From NCBI RefSeq assembly GCF_008831285.2, contig NC_045148.1, positions 9,119,001 to 9,183,000 of the forward strand: a stretch of 64,000 nt of DNA, read 5' to 3'. The position numbers were made by a program, and so were the translations under genes. Each line of letters begins with the position of its first letter. Positions within the stretch are counted from its first letter, which is position 1. The stretch is from Nymphaea colorata (taxonomy: Eukaryota; Streptophyta; Magnoliopsida; Nymphaeales; Nymphaeaceae). Positions 51,184 to 62,909 of the stretch are shown piece by piece. The notes beneath the pieces were generated by a model that was given only the letters and a program-made list of their open reading frames with translations, did not search any database and was not told the origin of the DNA.

Positions 51184-51470
51184 TTCTTCGGCCGTGATCA
51201 CTTTTGTGCTTCATTTCGATTTAACCTGTGGACAGTTTTCAATACTAATTTGGTCTTTTCTCTACCAGTGTGCCATGAACAGTGTTTGCTTCCTTCTCTC
51301 CATCTGAGCTCGATATGGGGGTTGTTGTTTTACCATTTTAATATTCAAGATACGTGTCGTAGGCCTACATTCTTCGGCCCTGATCATGGTAACGCTTCGT
51401 TACGGTTTATCTGTGCATGGTTCTTGATACTGTAGTTATGGTCGTCGCTATACCGGTTTGCCATGAACAG
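51184..51470. repeat. diverged tandem repeat, about 187-bp spacing
   Basis: 51184-51283 and 51370-51470 share an ordered set of words: ttcttcggcc, tgatca, gcttc, ctgtg, aatact or gatact, ggtc, and the terminal gccatgaacag. Roughly two thirds of positions appear conserved by eye. Confidence 0.5.
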
Positions 51471-51479
51471 GGGCTGTTT

Positions 51480-53100
51480 TCTACGTATGGAGGAGGTCTG
51501 GTTGCCCTAAACCAGTTATTCCTGGTCATTCCACGCAACTTTTCCTTTCAGCTTCTTCCATCCCCTGGATGTGGACAGAATAATGACAACTAGGGTATGA
51601 GCGATGACATGCTCGCGATCGAGTAGTTGGGAGCGGAGATTTTGAAACAAGTGGGTCTCCCCGATCTCCTTCAAGGTATCGTTTGAACAGTGGTTCTGTA
51701 GACCCCGTATGCTGTGGTACTGTAGTTGGACCATGGCATCCTTTGTCTTCTCTGTTCGCAGTCTTCTCCTCCGGCACGTCGGGAATCGATCACATGGACG
51801 CCCGCAGTTTGCGCTGCGTAACTTTGCTTTATGTCCCGTCTGCGGGGTTTGACTGTACCTCGCTTCTCTTTTTATTTTCTTGTCGATAAAACTGATGAAG
51901 ATGGCAATGGAGACTGTAGGGGAAAGGTGAATAGATGGAGGTGACAAGACGTGCGTCCTTGAATGGGTGAAGATAAAAATAGTTTGATGATGAAGAACCC
52001 AGGTGATGAGGTGTCGCGCATCTCTTGGATCTCTACGGTACGATCTCCTTCACCTCTCCATATGTTTTTCATGGTGTCCTGTGGACGCTTTATCTGTGGC
52101 TATTCACGTCGGTCCGTTGTGTCCTTTCACTTCCAGCCTTTTTTGGCTGAAGCCTGAGAGATCCATGGCTTTCTTCCTTCTTGAGTCCTACCACCTCTCA
52201 GCCACACTTCTCTCAGTGTGGCTGTGTAACGGCCTTTCTCTCGAACTTTTTAGAAACAGTCGACTAAGTTTTCGTGATGCTTCTATGTTGTTTACGCAGT
52301 TAAATGAAATAAATCTGCTTATGAATTTCAGGAAAACTTTGCTGACGCTCTTTAACGTTGCTGACAAAAAAAATTATATGAATATAAACATAAATATGCA
52401 ATAGTAATTATTTATAAGCAAATCTCTTGTATGAAATGAATGTATGATGTACGTTGCTGGTCGCGCTCATGAGTCGAATTAATATATTATATCAATACGC
52501 CCATAAACTTCTCTACTTAGAAGATTGTAGCGCATATTTTGTTCAACTTCACCGGATCCACAACCTTAGCCTTTCTATGCAGTGGTGGGAAATAACTTCT
52601 TTACAAATTAATATTTAGTGAAACGGCCGGATCTCCCCGTTACGAATATGGGCAGCATTTTTCGCATTGAAATTGGATTTATTATTATGACGGTAAGCTT
52701 TTGATGCCAATTGTCGTTGGTTTGTTTTTTGTTCCCATGATTAATTCATCCCTTGGGTTTAAGAGAGAGACAGAGAAGATATTGATTTATGACAAAATGT
52801 TAAATATACTGGCACGAGCTGTTGGCGGACTTGTTACGTTCATCCGTTCGGTGAATATTAATAAAAACAAATGAAGTAAAATAATCCAATATTATTAATT
52901 TTGAGAAACTTGGAATTCTGAAAATCTCATCTGCCGACCGGGACCTCCTACCTTCGACAAGGAGATTTGATGGCTTTCCCTACCGTCTTGGTTCATTCCC
53001 AAGGGACGAAGTGGGGAGCCCAGGTGTCTTGGTGCACCAGCTTGGCCAGTAGCAGCCAAGCGACTGGTCTTTTTGCCGGGTAAGTGACAATGTCTCTCAA
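51480..53100. other. unassigned, partly GC-richer; no confident gene
   Basis: A 143-codon minus-strand frame (51516-51947) and overlapping plus-strand frames exist. The peptides are not recognisable, and frames on both strands overlap. I treat them as non-genic. Confidence 0.25.
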
Positions 53101-53109
53101 CATTAGCAC

Positions 53110-53330
53110 TGTTTTAAATAAGGAAGAGAGAGGGAGAGAGAGAGAGGACGAAATGTAATGTCATTCAAGACAAAATATATTGTTAAAGCGTCACAAAATG
53201 GTGTAAAAAGAAAAGATTAAAGTGGCATTAGAAAAAAAATACCTAAGAAGTCTAGAGCAGATAACATAAAGAAACAAAATACTTGAGCAGGAACAGAAAG
53301 CAAGAAGAGTAGTAGGGGGAGAGAGGACTG
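53110..53330. repeat. dispersed repeat copy A (pairs with 62705-62905)
   Basis: Purine-rich stretch sharing with 62705-62905, in the same order: cattcaa[ga]acaaaat, aaagtggcat, agaaaaaaa, gagcagga/aagcaggagg, aacagaaag. Family unknown; no coding sense. Confidence 0.45.
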
Positions 53331-53429
53331 GGAGCTAGTTAGAGGGTCTGCAGTCAATGTGAAGGGTGAGATGAATATTTGTCTTGAAGATACATCCAAT
53401 GTAAGCGACACTCGTTATGTTGCGTTCTT

Positions 53430-56400
53430 CTCAAACTCACCACCAACGGCAAAACACGCTAAGGCCGCAAGGTAAAATGCCAATCATGGCTGATTGATGG
53501 TGAAGGTGAAAAGAGAAGAAGCTGTCTTCGAGAAGAGGGAGATAAAGGGTGTGGGAGAGGGAAGGCAGGCCGTGGCAAGTAGCTAATAGAAGAAAGTGTA
53601 GTCGATAAAAAGGTAGTACCTCGACTCTGCAGCGGGGAAATGGAAACACAGGACAAACAAATTGGAAAAATTTCAATGGATGGTAAGACAAACAATGCTG
53701 AGTGAATCTGGAAATCACTTCCGGATGCCGAAACATCTTCACAATAGCAGGAAAAGAATGACACGAAAGTCATACGGCTGCTCTCTAAATGCAACATTAT
53801 TTCCCATGGTCTATATATGCCACCAAACAACGCAAAAGCCATGATCTCCAAAGAGAACACCATCTCTTAGATCTAAAGATTGACACTCAAATAAAGATTA
53901 AGATACATGGGAAAGGGTGCAACCCGGATACAAGAAAGAGTTTTTGACTTCATTTCCGCTCCAAAACAAGGGAGTGTGTGTGTCTGTGTGCTTGTGTGCG
54001 TATTAAAAAGGCAATACCGTCCTGCAATATTTGACAACTTTCAGGGAAAAGTATTGGATTTCTTTATTTCTGTGCGAAGCTATGAGAAGCTTGGGCAGGA
54101 GGTCTACTGTTGTTGATGAGTTTACGATGGCAGCGTCCACCAGAACTTGTGATTTTTATTTTTTAGCCATAATTATTTTTGCACCAAGAAGCTGTGCCAA
54201 TTCCGGTTATTGCGACGACTACCAGGTGAGTCGTTGAAGGTTCGAACCTTATGTTCATGTTTAACAAAGGTCGAAAGTGGAATAGCAATCCCAAAATTTG
54301 AATTTTGTCGCTCCTCCAACAATGCCCAAGTAAAATTATAGACTGATGAGGTGAATCTAGAATAAAAAAGTATAGATTTTTGAGGTGGAATGTGAAGTTC
54401 TTCTCAGATTGAAGTTGCATTTTGGGGAATGTGAGTTTAATGACAGAAAAGTTTACTTGCCTGTTGGGGCTGGGTTTTCGCTTTCCTCCCCAGGCTGCCG
54501 TGCAGGCTTGTGTGGGCAATTGCCCACATGGACGTATATAAACTTTTTATGTATTGGTGCCCTTCAAATATTTAAGATTTCTCATGTTAGTGCCATTCAC
54601 GTGGGCGATCTTCGCGCTGTAGAGGAATATGCCCCATTAGAAGACGGGGAGTTTCTGGCTTCGCCATTGGCTTCACTGTTCAGGGACGACCCAAATCCTG
54701 CCTTTTCTGCATGGCTTTGTCCACAGCTTTCTGCCCCGTGCTGTGTTTGTTTCCCAATACTCCAAACAGCAAAATGGCTTGTTTTCTCGCTGTATAGTCT
54801 CACTGCAAAGCAGTCCTGGGCTCGATGTCTCCATGGTTTTTCTCCATTGCTGTTTGTGCCTCTTTACTTCTCTAAATTTCCTTAATATGATAGTTCTCTT
54901 ATCTCGGAGATTGATGCGCACCTCAAATCTGTTTCGACATATTAATGCAAATACATGTAGTAAAGATACGGAAAACCATGTCGTTTGGAAAAGGAAACCA
55001 TAAAAAAATTTTGTACGGACGAAGTTTTGTTACCGCAAGTGTGGGTGTTCTACAAAATTAAATAGAAAATCTCTCTTTCTTTTGAATCTTGTAAAGTGGC
55101 ACAATTCAAGAGTGTAAATTCTTGGTGAGCCAGAGGTTAACTGCTTGCAAAATAATGAGGTTTCAAGCCTTTAACTCGCATTCCCCTTGCCTTTGAGGCC
55201 TTGGGCTGCCCAACATCAGCGAACGAGCATGCACATTCAGATTTATAAAGAATATCCAGAATCTTGCCAAAAGACTGAACAACCTACAGTCAACTAAGAT
55301 GCACACGCACACACAGATACAGAGTTCACAACTCATAGTTTAACCAAATTGGGTTTGTCGAATGTTGCTTGTATGAATTGATGAATTGCTTAAATAGTTA
55401 TAGGCATTATCTTTTATCAGTAATTTTTGCTGTCATTGGCGGTCAGCTAGCAGCACGGCTTCATGAATTTTTACCTGTACACAATTTCTTACAAGGATAT
55501 GTCTGCTGCCCTGACTAGCTATTTGAATGCTTGATGCTCATCTACCAGCTTGGGCCGATAGCATCCTACCAGACTGCAAAAATGTTGTGTTAAACAGTGC
55601 AAAGTTTGTCTCCGATCGGTTTATTAACTATTGAACGTGTGAGGAACAGTATTGCTTCGTCTCCATCATTAAACTGTGATATCGGTAAGCTCAGACATGA
55701 TTGTTGAACGACCTTTGGTCACATCAGTGTCTTATAAGTGGAAAGTGGCCAGCAAGGGTTGATTTAGCCTCGGGCTCAAGAAGGAATAGTGACTGGTCTT
55801 TTAAAATAATTTGATGCCGACGTTTAGTTTTCTTTTCCCCACCATCTTCCTTATGTAGACCATCAAACACAAGAAACATTTTTTCGATTCATTATTCTAT
55901 CTCCATCAAACACCCCTGAATTTGAAAGTTAGACCAACAGTTTTTCTCCACCACTCTATTCCAGAATCATAATAATGGTTCATCAAACACTTCCTAGGGA
56001 CATGTTTGATGGTTTCCCTAATGGATGAGGCAGATGCTGGAAGGGGGCCAGTTCCCATTCCAAAGCTTGGGGATATCAACTAAGTGCTGGCATTCAACTT
56101 GAGGCACTAAAATATGTCATACACTATAGAGAGACAAAGAATTGGAAAGGGGCTTCGACCTTCCACCATAGGGAAACATGTCTGATGGCCTTGAATTTAA
56201 GAGCTGAAGTGACTTGCGATACCTACTGTTGTGAAACCGTCAAGGCGTCAATATGTGTTCGAATCCAATCAGCTTAGATACGATGGTATCAAATGCGGAC
56301 TTACATTGTTTGATGCACATAGACGAGCGACAAATATATCTCTCAATCAAGACATGGTTTTGGTGTGTAAAGTCGATGTTTTGACACTATTATCTTAGTC

Positions 56401-57470
56401 ATTTTGATTTAAGAAAAAAGTGGAAAACCCCATTTTTTAAGTTGTAAAACAAAGCCGCTTAATATGGCTTTTCATTGTATCCGTTTTTCTCCATGCAAAT
56501 CTGGCAGCAAAATGGAATATCTATGAACAAAATTTTACTGTTTTCTTGTCCAATGCTGGATGTGTATTTGTAGGAGCACACCGTCAGTTCAATTCTCATG
56601 AGAGTTATTCCCCCAGGATCTATGGGACGGGGGCATGTCTTCACATCCAGACCTTGATAGAAGCCTAGACGTTAGAGGCAACGGAAAGGAAAGAGAGAAG
56701 GGTTTTGGCTCATCAATCTACCCCCTCTTCTAATATGGAGCTATTGTCAGCCAAAATGCTTTAACGTTAAGACAATTGACGTCGAGCTCAATTGAGTCTT
56801 TCGGGTAGGGGTCGTTTGACCGAGTGACCAATGAATCTACTCATATATTGCATCTGATTCATGTGACACTGGTTCCATTATTCTATGAATCTACCTAATC
56901 TTTAAGTCAAATTCATGAGACACTGAGAGTGTTTTTTAAACCAAACAACTTAGAATTTATAGGACAATAAGAGCAGGGAATTTTAGCCCGTCAAAGAGCA
57001 GAAGAACTTGCACACAGTGCTTAGACCGATATTGATCACAGCAAGACCATCAGGATGGGATAAGGAGGTAAAGTGGATCAAGGATCAAAGTCATCTAAAA
57101 TGGCCACCTTACATTTCCATCTTTAGTAATGTAAAATGTCCACCTTTTGTAATACTCTTCATCAGGTCTGCATATCATTGTACAAGTTCAATGCATCTTT
57201 TATCCTTCTTGGTCGAGATTTAACCAACAAAAAGCTTAAATGTTTTGACACTGGGATGATGTGCTATCTTAATAATATTTTTAACTGTCTAAAATATACA
57301 ATATCAAGTAAACTAAGCATATGAGGATAACACAGATAACTGTCATTACCAGGGCTTTTACAGAGAGGATGCACAACTAAAAGTATCAGCTATAGCATGC
57401 AGAAAAGCATTCTAAAAACTACCATCAAAGTACTTGACATAGAAAATAGTAAATTCACTAACCTCATTCA
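53430..57470. other. long intergenic stretch without a supported gene
   Basis: Contains frames of 100-166 codons (53437-53863 minus, 54385-54885 plus) that match nothing I recognise and overlap other frames. A small candidate element with accatcaaaca/tgtttgatggt inverted ends lies at 55858-56014, and a tgtgtgtg-type run near 53973. Confidence 0.3.
55858..56014. mobile_element. possible 157-bp MITE with 11-bp inverted termini
   Basis: accatcaaaca at 55858-55868 is exactly inverted as tgtttgatggt at 56004-56014. The word catcaaacac also recurs internally. No target duplication was resolved. Confidence 0.35.
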
Positions 57471-57474
57471 AGGG

Positions 57475-57890
57475 ATGTCAATATATCTTATTTGGACCGG
57501 ATATCTGACCAAACCGTTTCAAAAATTCAGATACAAAAAAATATATATATATCTAATTAACAAATCAGATTGGATACATATTTAAGAAATGACCTTTGAT
57601 CGGATTTGGATTCGAATATATATACACGTCTCATCGTATTCAGATCCAGATCGGATTTAGTTTTGAATAAATAACTTATATCCATTGGTTTTACTTTTTG
57701 AAAATCATCTAGATTCGAGTAAATGGTCGGATTCGGATTTGGATATGAATGAAAAAATCAGATTCAAATTTTGGAATCAGATTTCATATTCAATTCTGAT
57801 AGGCTTTTCTTTATTGGTATTCGAATCCGAATATGTGAATGCCTGAATAAGTTAACATGGTTACTGGTATACCGGATTCAAATTCAATTT
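57475..57890. repeat. degenerate (CGGATTTGGATT)-type dispersed repeat
   Basis: Many variants of cggatttgg, gattcgaat, ggattcgga and gaatccgaat occur over 400 bp, with a gggatgtcaatat-type start. This resembles a common class of plant short dispersed elements. Similar but weaker wording occurs at 38130-38220. Confidence 0.45.
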
Positions 57891-57899
57891 GTTGATTTC

Positions 57900-59240
57900 C
57901 CAACACCAACAACCATGATATAATTGCTTCCTAGCCAACGTCTCCATGCTTTCCCCAAAAAAGCCAAATATAGTCAATCCCCGGTGTGCATGCACCGCTC
58001 GGCCTTATATGTTCCATGTTCAAAGACTCGAGTTCATTGCTTCTCTAATTTCATATTGTTGACCATTGACCACAATGATAGCTTCAAAGCTAAAGAAAAT
58101 ATGAAAACAAAAGCCACACAAACCTTTTGTTTTGATAAGATCTATCGGAGGTGCTTCTCAATTTCTAACAAATCCCATTTAAAGGCACCGAGAAAAAGAA
58201 AAAAGATAACGCCAATATCAGTTGCAAGGAAGAAATCTTGTATGCAACTCCTGGAGCTAGGCATTTTCTTCCAATGGAACAAACAGAAAGGGTCTGACAT
58301 TCTTCTGCAATGACATAAACTTTACATTCATGACAACTTGAGTTAATTGTTGTCATATGACTATAGTCGCTCTATATATTCAATTATTATATACATTTAT
58401 AATATATATAATGGTTGTTTTCCACACATTGAACACATATATTAAGTTATATAAGACATTTAAATATATTCTATAATATGAATTGTATAATAATTTGCCT
58501 TACATTACACGATTAGTAACGTCGTTGCTTAATTGCGCCTAGAGGCACACACTTACTGATGTAACATAAAAGAGAACTATGATCAGACTACAGAATATCA
58601 AATTACGCTATGGCTATTTTAAAAAATTGCAATTAAAAAAATGAGGAAAATGAAATGAAAATAAACTATGGCAGTTTCCAAACTATAATACCAGGAAAAG
58701 AATCAGTCAAGATTCGTTCTTCTGATTGGAATATCTTTATCTCTATCCTCCAAATTGATGTCAATCTAATGTAGCTATATTTTTCAACCTTGAGAACTAA
58801 AAATTGTAACTGAACGCGAGCGAACCAAGGAAGCAGAATCGACTTTTTTCTTTTGGATGCCGGCCCTTTGAGCCAAAACGAAATAATATATATAGCAATT
58901 TCGAAGTCATTCCCGTGATGTTATCACATGCCAAGTAGCGACTAATTTACTAAAACTCGTCTCTTGTTTATTATTTTAAGCTTCATTATTTGCATCGTAT
59001 ATTAATGCATCCCATTAAGAATTTCTTGAAACATACACTAATCAAGCTTTATGGGGTGGATCATATGACGTTCTTCAAGTGGCCTGACTTTCTAACAACA
59101 ACTCATCTTGGGTACAAAATTTCATTATTTTCTGATTTATAGAAGTTTCTCCACGGCGGAGCTAGAATTTTTTAACTGAGAGTCATTTGAAAAGGGGATA
59201 TGTGTTTGGTGTAGCTAATGTGAGATGTCGTAACGATAGT
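57900..59240. other. intergenic, no gene seen
   Basis: AT-rich, with one 129-codon plus-strand frame (57924-58313) of basic, unrecognised composition. No exon-like structure or repeat ends were identified. Confidence 0.3.
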
Positions 59241-59244
59241 TTTT

Positions 59245-59823
59245 ATGGCTAGTGTGGGCGACCAAGTAGCTCCCCTGCTGGGTCAGCTAAAAGCAATGAA
59301 GAAAAGGCTCGGGGACCAGGCTGACATGACTTATGCTCCAGAACCCGGATTGCACGAGCCCCAAGGAAGACCAGGCCTAAGCCTGCTCCCATTCATGCGT
59401 CTCCAAGCTCGAAGATTCAAGCCAGACCGCGTCGAGCCAACCTCAACCTGCAGTCTGCTCTACCTGACCAATGCTGCCCATCAACATCCTGCCCTTCTGC
59501 ATGCTGTAACTGGATTCATCAACCTCTTCCTTTTCTCTATCAAGAATTTCTCTTCCTCTCGCTCTTTTACTCCAACAATAAAAACCAGTAGCCCCAATGG
59601 CGTCCATTTCCATGATCAGAAGAAGCTAGCACCAACTTTGATAAGATCAGAGAATCTCTGCTGGTTCTGCACCATGAAGGTGCTTGGCGATCGACCGAAT
59701 TTCGAGGTACCCGATTCTCTGGGTGCACAGGGCTGGAGCCTACGGGCGTCTGGACTCTGGCCACCACCCCCGACGAGAAACAAGGAAAGGAGCCATGAAG
59801 AGGGCTGGCCAGATCTGACTTGA
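59245..59823. other. GC-richer block open on both strands, possible transposon-derived segment
   Basis: A 192-codon frame on the plus strand overlaps 132- and 156-codon frames on the minus strand (down to 59567 and up to 60086). None matches a family I know. The base composition contrasts with the AT-rich surroundings, and overlapping frames on both strands suggest composition rather than selection. A solo LTR or retroelement remnant is a possibility, but no TG...CA ends or target duplication were found. Confidence 0.25.
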
Positions 59824-60089
59824 AGAGCAGGGGTTGCAGGAGCCCTGACAACAGAAACAAGAACAAACAAAACTGCAGCAGGAGCAGGAGATCGGCCTTT
59901 GCAAGCAAATCCTTTCCCATGCAATTGTCCTTCACTGATGTCACACTCCCCTCGCCCTCTGCCAACTCTCTTTACTCGTATCATCTCTCTCCCCATGTAA
60001 CGTGAACCATGGTGCCTGCTCATGGATTTGTCCACTTCCATCAAGATGCGAGGTGGGTTTTCTGTTGCCATTTTCATCGTCATCAAATC

Positions 60090-60810
60090 TCTGATATCAA
60101 TTTGCCCTCAATGTCCTACCGCTTAGCCTATGAATGTTAGAGAATTCAAACTGATGTTAGAATATTGAAAGCCAGTAGTTTGAATATTCTATCTCACTAT
60201 AGAACCATTCACAGTTCTGATGCCATGCACCTTTCTGCACTAATAATTTCTGAAGAACAGTAAACGTTCTTTGTCACTGCAATTAGAGAAGGCTTTCTGC
60301 CAAGAGACCAAGGGCCATTTGCGACCACCTCCATTCCATGGATTCTTCATAGTTTAAATTAATGCAGAAAAATCTCATATAGCTTCTGATGAAACAATCT
60401 TGGCACAATTTTATATGAGATTTTACTACCTTTCATAAGAAAATGTATTATCCACAAGACTAAAGCGCTTCCGGTAAAGGTGTGCACTGCAGCTCTGGTG
60501 CTTAGAAGTACACAGTATCAGCAAGATGAGAGAGGGAGAGAGATTATTATGACATCTTAAGAAAAGAATTTGATGAAAAGATTGATTCAAGTGGCAAGGA
60601 CAATAACAGTAAAAAGAAACAAAAAGGCCATCTGTAATGTACAGGCAATATTAAGAGAGGGAGAGGTCCCTATTAATGCAGGTTCAAACCGTACAATGGT
60701 GAACAGTATTTTCATTATACTTCAAGGACACTTGTGCCATTTGACATGAGAATTGCCAATGAGATGGTTCGTTTTTGTTTTTCGTGATTGTTGTTTGTTT
60801 GCTATAAGTG
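60090..60810. other. CLE gene upstream region
   Basis: Non-coding DNA with purine tracts (gagagggagagag near 60531 and 60656). Probably upstream regulatory DNA of the CLE gene; no specific site could be named. Confidence 0.3.
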
Positions 60811-60815
60811 AGATT

Positions 60816-60833
60816 CATATATATATATATATA
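60816..60833 (+). promoter_or_regulatory. TATA-rich element upstream of CLE gene
   Basis: An alternating AT run ending in atataatt lies about 120 bp before the CLE start codon and is followed by a pyrimidine-rich leader. It could serve as TATA box or be a plain microsatellite. Confidence 0.4.
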
Positions 60834-60950
60834 ATTCCTTCCTTCATTTCTTTTTATGCTTCAAATTCTCCAAGCTCGCTCTTTCTCATTTCTCTCTTCC
60901 ACCCTTTCTAATCACACATCTTCTTTCACCTCAATCTTTTCTCGGAAAGA

Positions 60951-61193
60951 ATGGGATTCCCAAGGTTCCTTCTCATCATTTATTTGGTTTCTCTGCTTTT
61001 AGAGGCTGATTCTGTTTGCAGCACATCAAGAATGAAAGTCACAGGCCCAAGGGGAGAAGAGCTCAACACTTGGAAAAAGAACACAGAGAGGAATTCCCAG
61101 TACAAGACACTCGACCATGGCCTGAGAGACATGGTGTTTCAGAGCCAGGAGAGGTTCATCCCAACAGGCTCTAACCCTCTGCACAACAGGTAA
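60951..61193 (+). CDS. CLE-family (CLAVATA3/ESR-related) secreted signalling peptide precursor
   Basis: Single-exon precursor of 80 aa. Residues 1-24 form a hydrophobic signal peptide (MGFPRFLLIIYLVSLLLEA...), followed by a variable, charged region. The C-terminus holds the 12-residue CLE motif RFIPTGSNPLHN, one arginine and a stop. It has the R-x-I/V-P-T-G-S/P-N-P-L-H-N pattern of the root/meristem-type CLE peptides; its GSNPLHN half resembles Arabidopsis CLE20. Family knowledge: the dodecapeptide is released, often hydroxylated at proline, and perceived by CLV1/BAM-type receptor kinases. The residue before the motif is glutamate rather than the frequent basic pair. A broken tandem copy follows immediately (61240-61480). 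The AG|GTAATG spanning the stop is donor-like, but no coding continuation is needed. Confidence 0.88.
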   Translation: MGFPRFLLIIYLVSLLLEADSVCSTSRMKVTGPRGEELNTWKKNTERNSQYKTLDHGLRDMVFQSQERFIPTGSNPLHNR

Positions 61194-61239
61194 TGAATCA
61201 GCCACCAGAACCAGTTTCTGTGCTGCCCAAATTCAGCCA

Positions 61240-61480
61240 TGGCCTGTTTGTGGCACATCAAGAATGAAGGTCATATGCCTCAAAGGAAAAGAGCTGTTCC
61301 AACTGTCACAAAAACCAACACGAAGAAGAACTCTAATCACAGGAGATTCAACCATGGTTTGGCGACCTGGTCTTTCAGAGCCAGGAGAGGTTCGTCCCAA
61401 CAGGCTCCAACCCTCTGCCAACAGGTTATCAGCCACCTGAACCGGTTGCCCAGCTGCCCAATTGGGTTGGGGGCAAATGA
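61240..61480 (+). pseudogene. tandem, broken copy of the CLE gene
   Basis: This segment repeats 61008-61240 head to tail (232-236 bp offset). It keeps cacatcaagaatgaa, gaccatgg-like and cagagccaggagaggttc landmarks and a recognisable CLE motif, ERFVPTGSNPLP. It has no signal-peptide exon. A net 4-bp length change puts the motif in a different frame from the upstream part. A 1-bp loss in the HN codons changes the end to LPTGYQ, with read-through to a TGA about 19 codons on. I see it as a duplicate truncated at its 5' end and degenerating. A role as an alternative exon is not excluded. Confidence 0.75.
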
Positions 61481-62280
61481 ATCCTGCAGGTGGCTGCGCT
61501 AGACTGGGTTCAGTCAGTAGGTAGACCGAGTGGATTACAATATCAGACTCGCTACATGACTCATGAGTCATGACCAAGCATGCAGCTGAACCAGCTTCGC
61601 ATAGACGGATCAACTCAGCTCAGTGCCGGACATGGACCAAGTTGTCCGGGCAAGTGGTGTGTGACAATGCCGGCATTTGCTCGCGAAAAATGTCAGAGTT
61701 GAGCCTAGTCCTAGGTCAGGTCGGCCAAGTATTTTCTATTCTGAAAGGCAATATTGGATTCGGTCATGACGGTGATGAAGGCGGAAAGAAGAAACGTTCA
61801 GCATTTTCTGCCATGTGTGAGTCAAGTTTTTCATTCTGAGAGGGGATGGTATTGTGCAATTCCTTAAGAAATTTTTTATTTCCCTTTCTCTTGACTGCAC
61901 ATGTATTTTTTTTCTCAAATTGCATAATTGTCACTAATTTTTGACAATTTTTTCAAAGATAATGACATGTAGACGTTGTCAAATCCATACTTTGTAAAGT
62001 ACCATATAATTGTCCCCCAATGGGCTGGGTTGGTGGAATGGATCTGTTCAGAATTTCTATGACGTTAACTTCATGTACTGCAAAAGTAGCTTCTCGAGAC
62101 ACCAAAAGCAACACTTGAATCATTAAGGAGATGGAAGGAAGGAAGAAAGAAAGCTTCGACTTTCACTCAAGCCGTGGAATTAACCTCATACTCACCCAAA
62201 GGCGCCATGAAATTGAAATAAGCTGCTTATGAAATCAGACCCTCTGGGATCTAAGATCTAGTCTAACCAAACTCTTTGTG
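61481..62280. other. intergenic after CLE copies
   Basis: Contains the 18-bp palindrome at 61555-61572 and otherwise only small unassigned frames. Confidence 0.35.
61555..61572. promoter_or_regulatory. perfect 18-bp palindrome with two bZIP-type cores
   Basis: catgactcatgagtcatg equals its own reverse complement and contains TGACTCA and TGAGTCA, GCN4-like bZIP cores. Function is unproven. Confidence 0.35.
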
Positions 62281-62282
62281 TC

Positions 62283-62360
62283 CTTGACATGGCCTAGAGG
62301 TTAGTACCGTTGCTTGAAGGCAACGTCTAACTGGACCCGATTTGGATCCCTGAGATCTGT
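62283..62360 (+). repeat. possible tRNA-derived SINE head
   Basis: tggcctagagg at 62290-62300 fits the RNA polymerase III A-box consensus exactly. gatttggatcc at 62339-62349 fits the B-box at 8 of 11 positions with normal spacing. It does not fold as an intact tRNA by eye, so it is a SINE candidate rather than a tRNA gene. The 3' end is not defined. Confidence 0.3.
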
Positions 62361-62704
62361 TGCTTTCTGTTTGGTTGCTTTCAAAGTGATCAGCAAAACC
62401 GCTGGCATCTGATTGGAGCGCTTCTTTATAAGAGCCGTTGCTTTCAGGCCACCATGACAGAGAGGAAGAAAGAGAAAACCATCAGAAAATGAATCGGGTG
62501 AAACGAGTCAGAGAATGACAGGATGACTCATAGGCCATAGCCAAATCGTTTTGGATATCCAAAACCCTAGATGCATGGGTCCATATCCTATAACTTAATA
62601 TGCTGCACCAAATCATTCTTAAGATCATATATATAAATCAAGTTAGACAAAGAACAAATTTTAATTTAATACTTTAATAGATTCATTTTTGTATCTATGA
62701 AATA

Positions 62705-62905
62705 TAGATCAAAGAGAGCCAACAAAATGGAAATTCATTCAAAACAAAATGTAGTGACAAGGTGCCACCAATCAATAGATCACAAGAAGAAGATGAAAGT
62801 GGCATAAGAAAAAAATCAGCAATGAAGAACAAATTGCATGAAGAAGAGAAACCTAAGCAGGAGGAACAGAAAGAGGAAGGAGAGAGAAAATTAGTGAGAT
62901 GCAGA
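62705..62905. repeat. dispersed repeat copy B (pairs with 53110-53330)
   Basis: Shares ordered words with 53110-53330 (cattcaaaacaaaat, gaaagtggcat, agaaaaaaat, aagcaggagg, aacagaaag) in the same orientation. The frame across it encodes a lysine/glutamate-rich peptide that I regard as composition-driven. Confidence 0.45.
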
Positions 62906-62909
62906 AGTA

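Noticed and set aside
51516-51947. 143-codon minus-strand frame downstream of the KNOX gene
   Set aside because: No recognisable domain, overlapping frames on both strands, no flanking exons; may be chance.
54385-54885. 166-codon plus-strand frame
   Set aside because: Overlaps minus-strand frames of similar length, no recognisable motif, and composition typical of chance frames.
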